64,000 nucleotides of DNA from Gaoshiqia sp050178015 (lineage in GTDB: Bacteria; Bacteroidota; Bacteroidia; Bacteroidales; Prolixibacteraceae): NCBI GenBank assembly GCA_050178015.1, contig JBFXGM010000029.1, forward strand, positions 1 through 64,000, written 5' to 3'. The notes under the pieces were generated by a model. It was given only the letters and a program-made list of their open reading frames with translations. It made no database searches and was not told the DNA's origin. Within the stretch, counting starts at the first letter, position 1; each line of letters begins with the position of its first letter. Below, piece by piece: positions 1 to 7,717 of this stretch. The translations under genes and the position numbers were made by a program.

Positions 1-75
1 ACCAGTCAAAGACTGACCACTTCTTAACTGTTCAAGCGCTTTGGCTTGCATCGCTTTAAATTCTTCTGATTCCAT
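1..75 (-). CDS. IS256-family transposase, N-terminal 25 residues only
   Basis: Reading from the ATG at 75 down to 1 gives MESEEFKAMQAKALEQLRSG followed by QSLTG, which matches the start of Bacteroidota IS256-type (mutator) transposases. The catalytic DDE region lies beyond the window. The gene is divergent from the truncated GH5 gene next to it. The family call rests on 25 residues and on the adjacent IS-like terminus, so it is good but not certain. Confidence 0.65.
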   Translation of the reverse strand, partial: MESEEFKAMQAKALEQLRSGQSLTG

Positions 76-127
76 AATTCTGTCCTACAAAATTAATACT
101 TGCAGACAGAGTTCAGTTTACAGTCTC
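1..127 (-). mobile_element. End of an IS256-family insertion sequence (partial)
   Basis: The first 127 bases read, on the minus strand, as one end of an IS: a terminal stretch beginning GAGACTGTAAACTGAACTC, then a short leader, then the first 25 codons of a transposase running out of the window at position 1. The boundary at about 127 is inferred from two things: GH5-like coding sequence resumes at 128, and GAGACTG-type termini are usual for this group. The IS lies inside a GH5 gene and removed its 5' part. The exact terminal base and any target duplication cannot be settled without the other end. Confidence 0.7.
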
Positions 128-721
128 CACGCCACGCAAATGGAAGTGTTGCTTTCCTATCACCAGACTTTCGTAAACGCCGTTCGTTCCACCGGCGGAC
201 GAAACACCTACAGGTCGCTCGTTATCCAAGGGTCGCATCAATACCTTGACGCGAGCAAATTCCCTACGGATCCAACCCCTAATCGCCTGATGTATGAAGA
301 ACACAACTACACGCCATCACAATTCACGTTTCTCAGTAAAGATGTAGATTGGGGTAACATGGTCTATTATTGGGGCGAAGGGCATCATTCAACCATTGAA
401 CCCGACCGGAACCCTACTTATGGAGAAGAGGACGCTCATATTGAATTTTTCCAAAAAATGAAGAGTGAGTTTATTGATAAAGGTATTCCTGTGCTCATGG
501 GAGAGTATGGCGCTTACCGGCGAAATAACAGTGCAAATGTTCCCTTAGACCTGGAAACACACGAGGCTTCGGTTGACTATTGGACAACTTTTGTGACCAA
601 GCAGGCCATATCTCACGGTGTGATCCCTTTCTGGTGGGATACCGGCGGCGCTTTGGACCGAACCAACTTAACGGTAAAAGACCAACGGACAATAGATGCC
701 CTCATTGCAGGCGTTGAATAG
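128..721 (+). pseudogene. GH5 glycoside hydrolase, 3' part only, truncated by an IS
   Basis: From codon 128 the frame reads like the C-terminal half of a GH5 endoglucanase-type (TIM barrel) enzyme: a conserved helix around LLSYHQTF, then EEHNYTPSQFTF (the active-site His/Tyr strand), MGEYGAYRR with the nucleophile Glu, and PFWWDTGG with the substrate-stacking Trp, ending at TAG 719-721. The signal peptide and the part with the acid/base Asn-Glu are missing because an IS256-like end abuts at 127. The frame stays open back to about 41 only because the IS end happens to lack stops; those 29 codons are not GH5. Originally it was probably a secreted endo-beta-glucanase or xyloglucanase-like enzyme; now it is almost surely inactive. 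Confidence 0.8.
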
Positions 722-736
722 TAATGTACTTTTTTT

Positions 737-778
737 AAGATCTGTCAGGTTCCGAAAACCTGGCAGATCTTATTTTTT
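737..778 (+). terminator. Rho-independent terminator after the GH5 remnant
   Basis: A 14-bp stem (737-750 with 758-771, one G-T pair) with a 7-base loop is followed by TATTTTTTAA. It sits 15 bases after the GH5 stop codon, so it is the original terminator of that gene. Confidence 0.8.
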
Positions 779-899
779 AAAATCAAATTTGTTTGTTAGT
801 ACGTTGTAGTTTTGAGACCTGCCTCCATTTGATATTGGTTAAACTACTTGTAGCCACCCCGGAACACGATAGCTAACATATAAGGTGAAGATAAAATCA

Positions 900-1019
900 A
901 GCGGTGGCAGGGGTATTGTCCCGTTCTGTTGGGATACCGGCGCAGTCTTCAACTGAACAACTGCTACTGTTAATGATCAGCGTTTATTGGATGCGATCCT
1001 GGCAGGCGCTACCGAATAA
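900..1019 (+). pseudogene. Second GH5 C-terminal remnant with an in-frame stop
   Basis: Codons 900-1019 read SGGRGIVPFCWDTGAVFN, then a stop, then TTATVNDQRLLDAILAGATE and a final TAA. This parallels the end of the first GH5 fragment (HGVIPFWWDTGGALDR, then TVKDQRTIDALIAGVE). It is therefore the tail of a tandem GH5 paralogue, decayed by a W-to-C change and a nonsense codon. The sequence from 779 to 899 is no longer recognisable. From 1020 to 1195 nothing is seen except an AT-rich leader before the next gene. Confidence 0.75.
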
Positions 1020-1195
1020 AACGATCGGAGAAATAAGCCTTGAATTGTTGCCTTTAATACAGTGGAACAGGCCATGGTTTTTGGATCGCGGGGACATACT
1101 CTTGTTTCAACCTTTGCAACCTGTTTCTTGGGGAAGCGGTATGACTGCATAAATGTGTTATTATTCTTATTTTTAAAAGAAAATATATTGTAACA

Positions 1196-2782
1196 ATGAA
1201 GTTTATTAAAATGACTCTTTTTTTAGCCTGTATAATCTGCTTCTCTATTGCAGGCTCCGCTCAGGGATATCAAAATCCGGTTATCCCCGGATTTCATCCC
1301 GATCCAAGTGTCTGCAAAGCAGGCGATGACTTTTACCTGGTAACCAGTAGTTTTGAGTACTTTCCGGGAGTACCAATTTTTCACAGTAAGGATCTGGTAA
1401 ATTGGAAGCAGATAGGACATTGTTTGACGCGTCCGTCTCAATTGGAATTAGAGAAAACCAGGCCTTCAGGTGGCATTTACGCACCTACGATCCGTTATCA
1501 TGACGGTACGTTTTACATGATCACAACAAACGTTTCGGGCAAAGGGAACTTTATTGTTCATACGACGAATCCCGAAGGAGAATGGTCAGATCCGGTCTGG
1601 TTAAAGCAAGGAGGGATCGACCCTTCCTTATATTTTGAAGGCGACAAATGTTACCTCACCTCTAATCCCGGCAATTGTATCTATTTGTCCGAGATTGACC
1701 CGATGACGGGTGAACAACTTTCGGAAAGCAAAGCTATTTGGACCGGGACCGGAGGACGCTATCCGGAAGCACCGCATATTTACAAAAAGGACGGCTGGTA
1801 TTACCTGCTGATTTCGGAAGGAGGCACTGAGTATGGGCACAAAGTGACCATTGCGCGTAGTCGTAACATTGACGGGCCATACGAATCAAATCCTGCTAAC
1901 CCGATTTTAACACACATGAATGTAAATGCCCAATCAAGTCCGATCCAAGGCACCGGGCATGCTGATCTCATTCAGGCCAACGACGGTTCCTGGTGGATCG
2001 TGTTCCTCGCTTTTCGTCCGCAGTCCGGGCTTCACCACATGTTGGGGCGGGAAACTTTTCTGGCCCCGGTAAGATGGGACAAGAACGCGTGGCCTGTTGT
2101 TAATGGCGATGGAACGGTCGATTTAAACATGGATGTTCCTACGTTGCCCTTACAGCCTTTTCCGCAGGTATCTTACAACACCGAATTCGATGAAGATAAA
2201 TTGGGGTTTGAATGGAATTATTTAAGAAACCCCAAAAGCGAAAATTATTCATTAAGCGCAAGAAAAGGCTATTTACGCTTAAAGGCAACGCCTGTATCGC
2301 TGGACGATATTGATTCACCGACTTTTGTTGGCCGCAGGCAGGAGCACATCGACTTCACCGCTACCGTAAAAATGGATCTCTTCGATGCCCGTGAAGGTGA
2401 CGGATCAGGCATCACCGTTTTTATGAACAACGAATCCCATTATGACCTGTTTTTAAAGCAAACTGCAACAGGGAAACGTGTATTGGTTTTACGATACCGT
2501 TTGGGGGCACTGTCCCATACCGCTTGTGAGGTTGCTATTCCTAAAGGTAACGTGTATCTGCAGGTTCGTGGCGAAAAAGATTATTATTCATTTACATATT
2601 CGACTGACGGCATGGATTTCGAGACTTTGGATAAAGCAAATGTACGTTACATCAGTTCTGAAACCGCAGGCGGGTTTACAGGGATTTACCTGGGACTGTA
2701 TGCAACTTCGGCCAGTAAAACCTCGAAAGCCTATGCCGACTTCGACAAGTTTGTGTATGTGCCCAATGAGTCAGGCCAATAG
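1196..2782 (+). CDS. GH43 beta-xylosidase / alpha-L-arabinofuranosidase
   Basis: A 528-residue exported enzyme with a signal peptide (about residues 1-23) and a five-bladed GH43 propeller. The catalytic triad is visible: base Asp in GFHPDPSVC, pKa-modulating Asp in GGIDPSLYF and acid Glu in GRYPEAPHIYKK. The segment HHMLGRETFLAPVRWD is typical of the beta-xylosidase-like GH43 group. The last 200 or so residues form a C-terminal beta-sandwich of the GH43_C2/DUF1349 kind. It would release xylose or arabinose from xylo-oligosaccharides in the periplasm. It is the first intact gene of the heteroxylan block, and a 450-base gap separates it from the esterases. Which sugar is removed cannot be read from sequence alone. 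Confidence 0.88.
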   Translation: MKFIKMTLFLACIICFSIAGSAQGYQNPVIPGFHPDPSVCKAGDDFYLVTSSFEYFPGVPIFHSKDLVNWKQIGHCLTRPSQLELEKTRPSGGIYAPTIRYHDGTFYMITTNVSGKGNFIVHTTNPEGEWSDPVWLKQGGIDPSLYFEGDKCYLTSNPGNCIYLSEIDPMTGEQLSESKAIWTGTGGRYPEAPHIYKKDGWYYLLISEGGTEYGHKVTIARSRNIDGPYESNPANPILTHMNVNAQSSPIQGTGHADLIQANDGSWWIVFLAFRPQSGLHHMLGRETFLAPVRWDKNAWPVVNGDGTVDLNMDVPTLPLQPFPQVSYNTEFDEDKLGFEWNYLRNPKSENYSLSARKGYLRLKATPVSLDDIDSPTFVGRRQEHIDFTATVKMDLFDAREGDGSGITVFMNNESHYDLFLKQTATGKRVLVLRYRLGALSHTACEVAIPKGNVYLQVRGEKDYYSFTYSTDGMDFETLDKANVRYISSETAGGFTGIYLGLYATSASKTSKAYADFDKFVYVPNESGQ

Positions 2783-3234
2783 TGATCTAACGGGATGTAA
2801 TAGTCTTGATAGGTAGCAGACGAAGCTGTAAATTTTGTTCTTTCTGAAATGCTTATTGACTTGCACCACGGGAAAAAGTAATCAGGTTGAGACCATTTAC
2901 GAAATTCTTCGTGCTGTTGTTTTGGAAGCAATAATTAATGCAGTCGCACTGTTTCACGAAGTGTGTAAGTAAAAATATGCCGAGGGTTTAGCTATCTTAT
3001 AGCTGGACCCTTTTTTCAAAATAGCGATATTCTCATTTGGATCCTTAACCAAAAATGTTGTCACTCAGACGGCAGAGGGGGCTTATTCAACCACGTTGGC
3101 TCTTCAATTATCCAAACTTTAAAATCATATATCTAAAATTGATATTCATCGATACGTTAATGGCCTAATTTTACAATAAACAGACTAAGTGGTCAGTTTT
3201 TCAATTATTCCGGTATAACTAACTTAAATCCATT
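2783..3234 (+). other. Intergenic stretch with one terminator
   Basis: About 450 bases between the GH43 gene and the first CE1 gene. No open frame resembling a gene is seen. The only clear structure is the terminator at 2984-3016. The region is AT-rich toward the CE1 start, but no good TAnnTTTG box was found. Confidence 0.5.
2984..3016 (+). terminator. Rho-independent terminator
   Basis: An 11-bp stem (2984-2994 with 3000-3010, two G-T pairs) around the loop TCTTA is followed by six T residues. It lies 200 bases past the GH43 stop and would separate that transcript from the esterase genes. Confidence 0.75.
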
Positions 3235-4074
3235 ATGAAACAAATCGTTCTTTCTGCTTTCTTTTTTTTGCTGTTTGGCCTGACTGGTTATTCGCAAGGC
3301 CCGGCCAAACAAGCTCCTCAAGGTTTCGACAAGGTTCGCGAAGGCATTGCGCAAGGAAAAATTGACACGATTGTATATGCTTCGAAAACTGTTGGCGTCA
3401 ACCGAAAAGCGCTTGTTTATACACCTCCGGGTTTCTCGAAAAACAATAAGTACCCGGTGCTTTATTTGTTGCATGGCATAGGCGGCGACGAAAAAGAGTG
3501 GTTCAACGGGGGCGTGCCTCACATCATTCTTGACAACCTGTATGCCGGTGGAAAACTGGAACCCATGATTGTGGTGTTGCCTAACGGTCGAGCCATGAAG
3601 GATGACCGGGCTACCGGAAATATTATGGCGCCGGATAAGGTGCAGGCATTTGCCACATTTGAACAGGATTTGCTGAATGATTTGATTCCGTTTGTTGAGA
3701 AAGCCTATCCGGTAAAAGATGACCGGGAGCACCGGGCTATTGCAGGTTTATCGATGGGAGGCGGGCAGTCGCTTAATTTCGGACTGGGAAACCTGGATAA
3801 GTTTGCTTGGGTTGGCGGTTTTTCTTCGGCACCCAACACCAAAAAGCCTTCTGATTTGTTGCCCGATCCGGCAAAAGCAAGGGAACAACTAAATCTGCTT
3901 TTCCTCTCATGCGGCGATCAGGACGGCTTGCTTGAAATAAGCAGCCGTACCCACGATTACCTGAATAAGCATGAAGTGCCCCATGTTTATCATATTTTCC
4001 CGGGAGGAGCTCATGATTTCAACGTATGGAAAGAGAGTCTTTATTTGTTTGTGCCACTACTTTTTAAGGATTGA
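3235..4074 (+). CDS. CE1-type esterase (feruloyl or acetylxylan esterase-like)
   Basis: A 279-residue secreted alpha/beta hydrolase of the esterase D/CE1 type with a signal peptide ending near GYSQG. The oxyanion segment is YLLHGIGGDEKEW, the nucleophile elbow is GLSMGG (Ser about 173), the acid region is LSCGDQDG and the catalytic His is in PGGAHDFNVW. CE1 enzymes cleave ferulate or acetyl esters from arabinoxylan. This copy is a single catalytic domain with no accessory domain, unlike the next three genes. It starts a run of four CE1-like genes on the same strand and presumably unmasks xylan side chains for the GH43 and GH115 enzymes nearby. The precise acyl group is unknown. Confidence 0.85.
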   Translation: MKQIVLSAFFFLLFGLTGYSQGPAKQAPQGFDKVREGIAQGKIDTIVYASKTVGVNRKALVYTPPGFSKNNKYPVLYLLHGIGGDEKEWFNGGVPHIILDNLYAGGKLEPMIVVLPNGRAMKDDRATGNIMAPDKVQAFATFEQDLLNDLIPFVEKAYPVKDDREHRAIAGLSMGGGQSLNFGLGNLDKFAWVGGFSSAPNTKKPSDLLPDPAKAREQLNLLFLSCGDQDGLLEISSRTHDYLNKHEVPHVYHIFPGGAHDFNVWKESLYLFVPLLFKD

Positions 4075-4246
4075 AATTAATTGAACCGAGCATGAGCAGA
4101 ATGCTTGTCGCACAGATTAGTACCTGTACAATAATAGTTCTGATAGCAACGATCTGAAAAATTTAAGTGTGATTATTGAATGATGCTATTTAAAAAGTGA
4201 ACCCAAGGCTGAAAGGCTCAATAATAATAACCTAACTATTTGAAAG

Positions 4247-5344
4247 ATGAAAAAGATAAAACAAATCTCCTTATTGATTGTATTGTGTGTTTTGGTTTCG
4301 ATAAACACAAGCGCACAGGTGGTCGAAGACTTCCAGCCGTCGCCGGTTAACCAGCCCGGAAGTGCTTTCCCACAAGTGAATTCCGAAGGGCGGGTGAGAA
4401 CACAGATCATGGCTCCCGATGCCAAATACGTTCAACTCGACATTGGCGGGGTAAAGTACGACATGGTGAAAGATGAAGACGGTTTATGGACCGGTGAATC
4501 GGCTCCGCAGGATGTTGGTTTTCACTATTACCAGCTGAATATCGACGGTGCTTCGGTTCCCGATCCGGGCAGTTTATTCTTTTACGGAGCCTGCCGTTAT
4601 GGAAGTGGCATTGAAGTTCCTTCCGACGATCAGGATATTTTTGCCAAGAAGGATGTTCCGCATGGCCACGTGCACGAAATCTGGTTTCCTTCGGAAAGTA
4701 CCCAAACCGATCGCCGGGCCTATGTTTACACCCCCCCGGGTTACGACAGGGAGTCGTCGGAGCAATATCCGGTATTGTACCTTCAACATGGCTATTGTGA
4801 AAACGAAACTTCGTGGCCCATCCAGGGGCGTGCCAATTTCATTATGGACAACCTGATTGCCGAAGGAAAAGCCACACCTTTCATCATTGTGATGACCTAT
4901 GGTATGACCAACGAAATCAGCTTTGGCGGCCTGCGCAATTTCGACATCAAGCCGTTCCAAACTGTGCTGGTTGATGAATTGATTCCATACGTTGATGCCA
5001 ACTTCCGCACTTTAGCCGACCAGGAGCACCGTGCCATGGCAGGTCTCTCGATGGGCGGTTTTGAAACCAGGCTGATTACCCTGAACCGGCCCGATGTATT
5101 TTCGCACTATGGCCTTTTCAGTGGCGGTGTGTACAAGTCGGAAGAACTGGTCGATCATAAAAACCTGAAGCTCGTGTTCATGAGCTGTGGAAGCAAGGAA
5201 CGTCCCGACGGAGTGAAAAATGCAGCTGCAGAATTGAAATCTGGCGGATTTAATGCGGTGTCCTACATTTCGGAAGGAACGGCCCACGAATTTCATACCT
5301 GGCGCCGCAGCCTGCATCAAATGGCTCAATTGCTTTTCAAATAA
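4247..5344 (+). CDS. CE1 esterase with N-terminal E-set/CBM48-like domain
   Basis: 365 residues: signal peptide (to about residue 24), an N-terminal immunoglobulin-like E-set/CBM48-type domain (about 30-120, containing VQLDIGGVKYDMV and HYYQLNIDGASVPDPG), then a CE1 alpha/beta hydrolase with YLQHGYCENETSW, nucleophile elbow GLSMGGFE, LVFMSCGSKE and catalytic His in GTAHEFHTW. A secreted feruloyl or acetylxylan esterase role fits the surrounding xylan genes. It lies 6 bases from the next gene, whose N-terminal domain is nearly the same, so the two arose by duplication and are almost certainly cotranscribed. Confidence 0.86.
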   Translation: MKKIKQISLLIVLCVLVSINTSAQVVEDFQPSPVNQPGSAFPQVNSEGRVRTQIMAPDAKYVQLDIGGVKYDMVKDEDGLWTGESAPQDVGFHYYQLNIDGASVPDPGSLFFYGACRYGSGIEVPSDDQDIFAKKDVPHGHVHEIWFPSESTQTDRRAYVYTPPGYDRESSEQYPVLYLQHGYCENETSWPIQGRANFIMDNLIAEGKATPFIIVMTYGMTNEISFGGLRNFDIKPFQTVLVDELIPYVDANFRTLADQEHRAMAGLSMGGFETRLITLNRPDVFSHYGLFSGGVYKSEELVDHKNLKLVFMSCGSKERPDGVKNAAAELKSGGFNAVSYISEGTAHEFHTWRRSLHQMAQLLFK

Positions 5345-5350
5345 AAGAAG

Positions 5351-6511
5351 ATGAAGCATTTTTTATTGATACTGGCCTTGTTTGTTTTATCGACGGCTAA
5401 CCTTGTTTTAGCCCAAACAAGCCAGGCAATCGAAGATTTCAAACCGTCGGAAGTGAACCAGCCGGGGAAAGCTTTTCCGCAGGTAAATTCCGAAGGCCGC
5501 GTTCGGGCACAGATTTCGGCACCGGAAGCAAAGCTGGTTCAGCTCGACATTGGCGGTGTAAAATACGACATGGTGGTAGATGAAGACGGTTTGTGGACCG
5601 GCGAATCGGCTCCGCAGGACGAAGGTTTTCACTATTATCAACTGAACATCGACGGCGCATCGGTACCCGATCCCGGAACCAAGTACTTTTATGGTGCAGG
5701 CCGATGGGGCAGTGGCATTGAAATTCCGGCACACGACCGCGATTTTTACGCCGTGAAAGATGTGCCCCACGGACTGGTGAGCGAACTGAATTATTTCTCA
5801 CAGCTGACCCAATCGTTCAGGCGCTGTTTTGTTTATACCCCGCCCGGCTATGAAACGCGCACCGATCAGCGCTACCCGGTACTTTACCTTCAACACGGAA
5901 GTTTTGAAGACGAAACCGGCTGGCCCGGCCAGGGAAAAGCCAACCTTATCCTCGACAATCTGATTGCAGAAAAGAAAGCAGTGCCCATGATTATCGTCAT
6001 GGACAATGGCTACGCTTATAAACCGAAGGAAAACTCCGATGGCAATGCCCGTCCGGTTTCGGTATTTGAGGAAGTGATGATTACCGAAATCATTCCCATG
6101 ATCGATACAAAGTTTCGTACCATGGCCGACCGCAAACACCGCGCAATAGCCGGTTTGTCGATGGGCGCCAATCAAACCATGCGCATCATCATGAACAACC
6201 TGGATGTGTTTTCAAATTATGGTGGTTTTAGCGGCACGTCCAATTATCCAAGTGCCAACGAAATTGATCCGGCAACTTTTCTTGACGGAAAATTCGACGA
6301 TGGAAAGCAAGTGAATGAGCAGATCGATGTTTTCTGGTTGGGCTTGGGAACCAAAGAACCGGAGCCTTTCCCGGGTTCCATCGGCGCTTTCCGCAAGATG
6401 CTTGAAAAACAGGGGATAGCGTATGAATATTACGAATCGCCTGAAACAGCCCACGAATGGCAAACCTGGCGCAGGTCACTGCATGAATATGCGCAGCTCT
6501 TGTTTAAATAG
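5351..6511 (+). CDS. CE1 esterase with N-terminal E-set/CBM48-like domain, paralogue of the preceding gene
   Basis: 386 residues with the same layout as its upstream neighbour: signal peptide, E-set domain (about 30-125) and CE1 domain with YLQHGSFEDETGW, elbow AGLSMGANQ, LGLGTKEPEPF and His in ETAHEWQTWRR. The elbow has Ala where the other copies have the second Gly (GLSMGA rather than GLSMGG), which is tolerated in the superfamily. The E-set half is far more similar to that of the neighbour than the catalytic half is, which suggests specificity divergence on a conserved binding module. The gene is 6 bases after the previous stop and 8 bases before the next start. Confidence 0.85.
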   Translation: MKHFLLILALFVLSTANLVLAQTSQAIEDFKPSEVNQPGKAFPQVNSEGRVRAQISAPEAKLVQLDIGGVKYDMVVDEDGLWTGESAPQDEGFHYYQLNIDGASVPDPGTKYFYGAGRWGSGIEIPAHDRDFYAVKDVPHGLVSELNYFSQLTQSFRRCFVYTPPGYETRTDQRYPVLYLQHGSFEDETGWPGQGKANLILDNLIAEKKAVPMIIVMDNGYAYKPKENSDGNARPVSVFEEVMITEIIPMIDTKFRTMADRKHRAIAGLSMGANQTMRIIMNNLDVFSNYGGFSGTSNYPSANEIDPATFLDGKFDDGKQVNEQIDVFWLGLGTKEPEPFPGSIGAFRKMLEKQGIAYEYYESPETAHEWQTWRRSLHEYAQLLFK

Positions 6512-6519
6512 AATTGATC

Positions 6520-7707
6520 ATGAAAAAAATCTTTGCATGCATCGTTGGTTTTCTTTTGATAGCGCCTTTCATATTGAAAGGGCAGCAAGCCAATGTCAAT
6601 CTTGATTACAACCCACAGAAGAACACTGAAGGCCTGACTCCCTTCAGCGCTCCGCTGAATTCGCCCGAAGTGCACGATGACCGAACGGTAACTTTCAGAG
6701 TGAAAGCACCCAATGCAGAATTGGTTGAATTAAACCCGGGGGCAATTCATACCGCACTTGACCTGGGACGTGAACCGCTGCCGTTTACTAAAGGTGAAAA
6801 TGGGATCTGGACCCTGACCATTGGCCCGCTGCCTGTTGATATGTATGCTTATCATATAAGGATTGACGGGGTGCAGGTGGCAGATCCAAGTAATACCTGT
6901 GCTGCTTTTACGGCCATGCCGCCCTATAGTCAGTTGATTGTGCATGGCGACGGACCGGCCTGGTACGATGCGCAAAATGTTCCGCATGGAAATGTCACCC
7001 GCCACATTTACCGCTCCGAAGTTACCAAAGGCGAACGCGAATTGTACGTTTACACACCTCCGGGCTACGATCCGAATAAAAAGTATCCGGTTTTGTACTT
7101 GCTGGGTGGAAGCGGCGAACTCCCCTCGAACTGGGTGTACGACGGCCGGGTGAATTTCATCATGGACAATCTGCTGGCCGAAGGAAAAGCCGAGCCCATG
7201 ATCATTGCCCTTCCCAACAACCAGATCATTCACCGGAATCATCCGCAACATGCCGAGCTCACCTTCGATCTTTTTGAAAAGGAACTTCGTGAAGAGGTCA
7301 TTCCATTGGTCGATGAAAGGTACAGCACCATTCAATCACCCAAAGGAAGGGCCATTTCGGGCCTGTCGATGGGCGGCCGCCACAGCATGTTCATTGGCTT
7401 TCGTTCGCTTGATTTGTTTGCCAATTTTGGTATCCTCAGTGCCGGCGATGTAACCGCCGAAACAACCTTGAAAAGCTTTTTAAATGATCCTAAAGTCAAC
7501 GATAAGGTCGATTACCTTTTTGTTGGACAAGGTACGAAAGAAGCGCAGGGCTTTTTTAATCAGCGGGTTCAGGGACTGATCGAAGCCTTAGACAATCATG
7601 ATATTAAGCATGAATATTACGTAGGTGGACATGGTGGGCACGACTGGTCTACCTGGCGACACCTTTTGTATTACCGTTTTCTGCCCAACCTTTGGAAAAA
7701 GAATTAA
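6520..7707 (+). CDS. CE1 esterase with N-terminal E-set domain, third of the set
   Basis: 395 residues from the ATG at 6520. A TTG six bases upstream also opens the frame, but the ATG followed by a K-rich signal peptide is the better start. The N-terminal E-set domain (about 40-135, with FRVKAPNAELVEL) is more diverged than in the two genes before it. The CE1 domain has YLLGGSGELPSNW in place of a canonical HG oxyanion motif, elbow SGLSMGGRHS, FVGQGTKEAQGF and catalytic His in GGHGGHDWSTW. It is predicted to be a secreted xylan esterase cotranscribed with the preceding esterases and, 10 bases on, with the type-B carboxylesterase. Confidence 0.84.
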   Translation: MKKIFACIVGFLLIAPFILKGQQANVNLDYNPQKNTEGLTPFSAPLNSPEVHDDRTVTFRVKAPNAELVELNPGAIHTALDLGREPLPFTKGENGIWTLTIGPLPVDMYAYHIRIDGVQVADPSNTCAAFTAMPPYSQLIVHGDGPAWYDAQNVPHGNVTRHIYRSEVTKGERELYVYTPPGYDPNKKYPVLYLLGGSGELPSNWVYDGRVNFIMDNLLAEGKAEPMIIALPNNQIIHRNHPQHAELTFDLFEKELREEVIPLVDERYSTIQSPKGRAISGLSMGGRHSMFIGFRSLDLFANFGILSAGDVTAETTLKSFLNDPKVNDKVDYLFVGQGTKEAQGFFNQRVQGLIEALDNHDIKHEYYVGGHGGHDWSTWRHLLYYRFLPNLWKKN

Positions 7708-7717
7708 AACTGAAAAA

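Noticed and set aside
904..1152. Open frame of 82 codons in the GH5 remnant region
   Set aside because: It is in the wrong phase; the GH5-like reading with an in-frame stop in another frame explains the sequence better.
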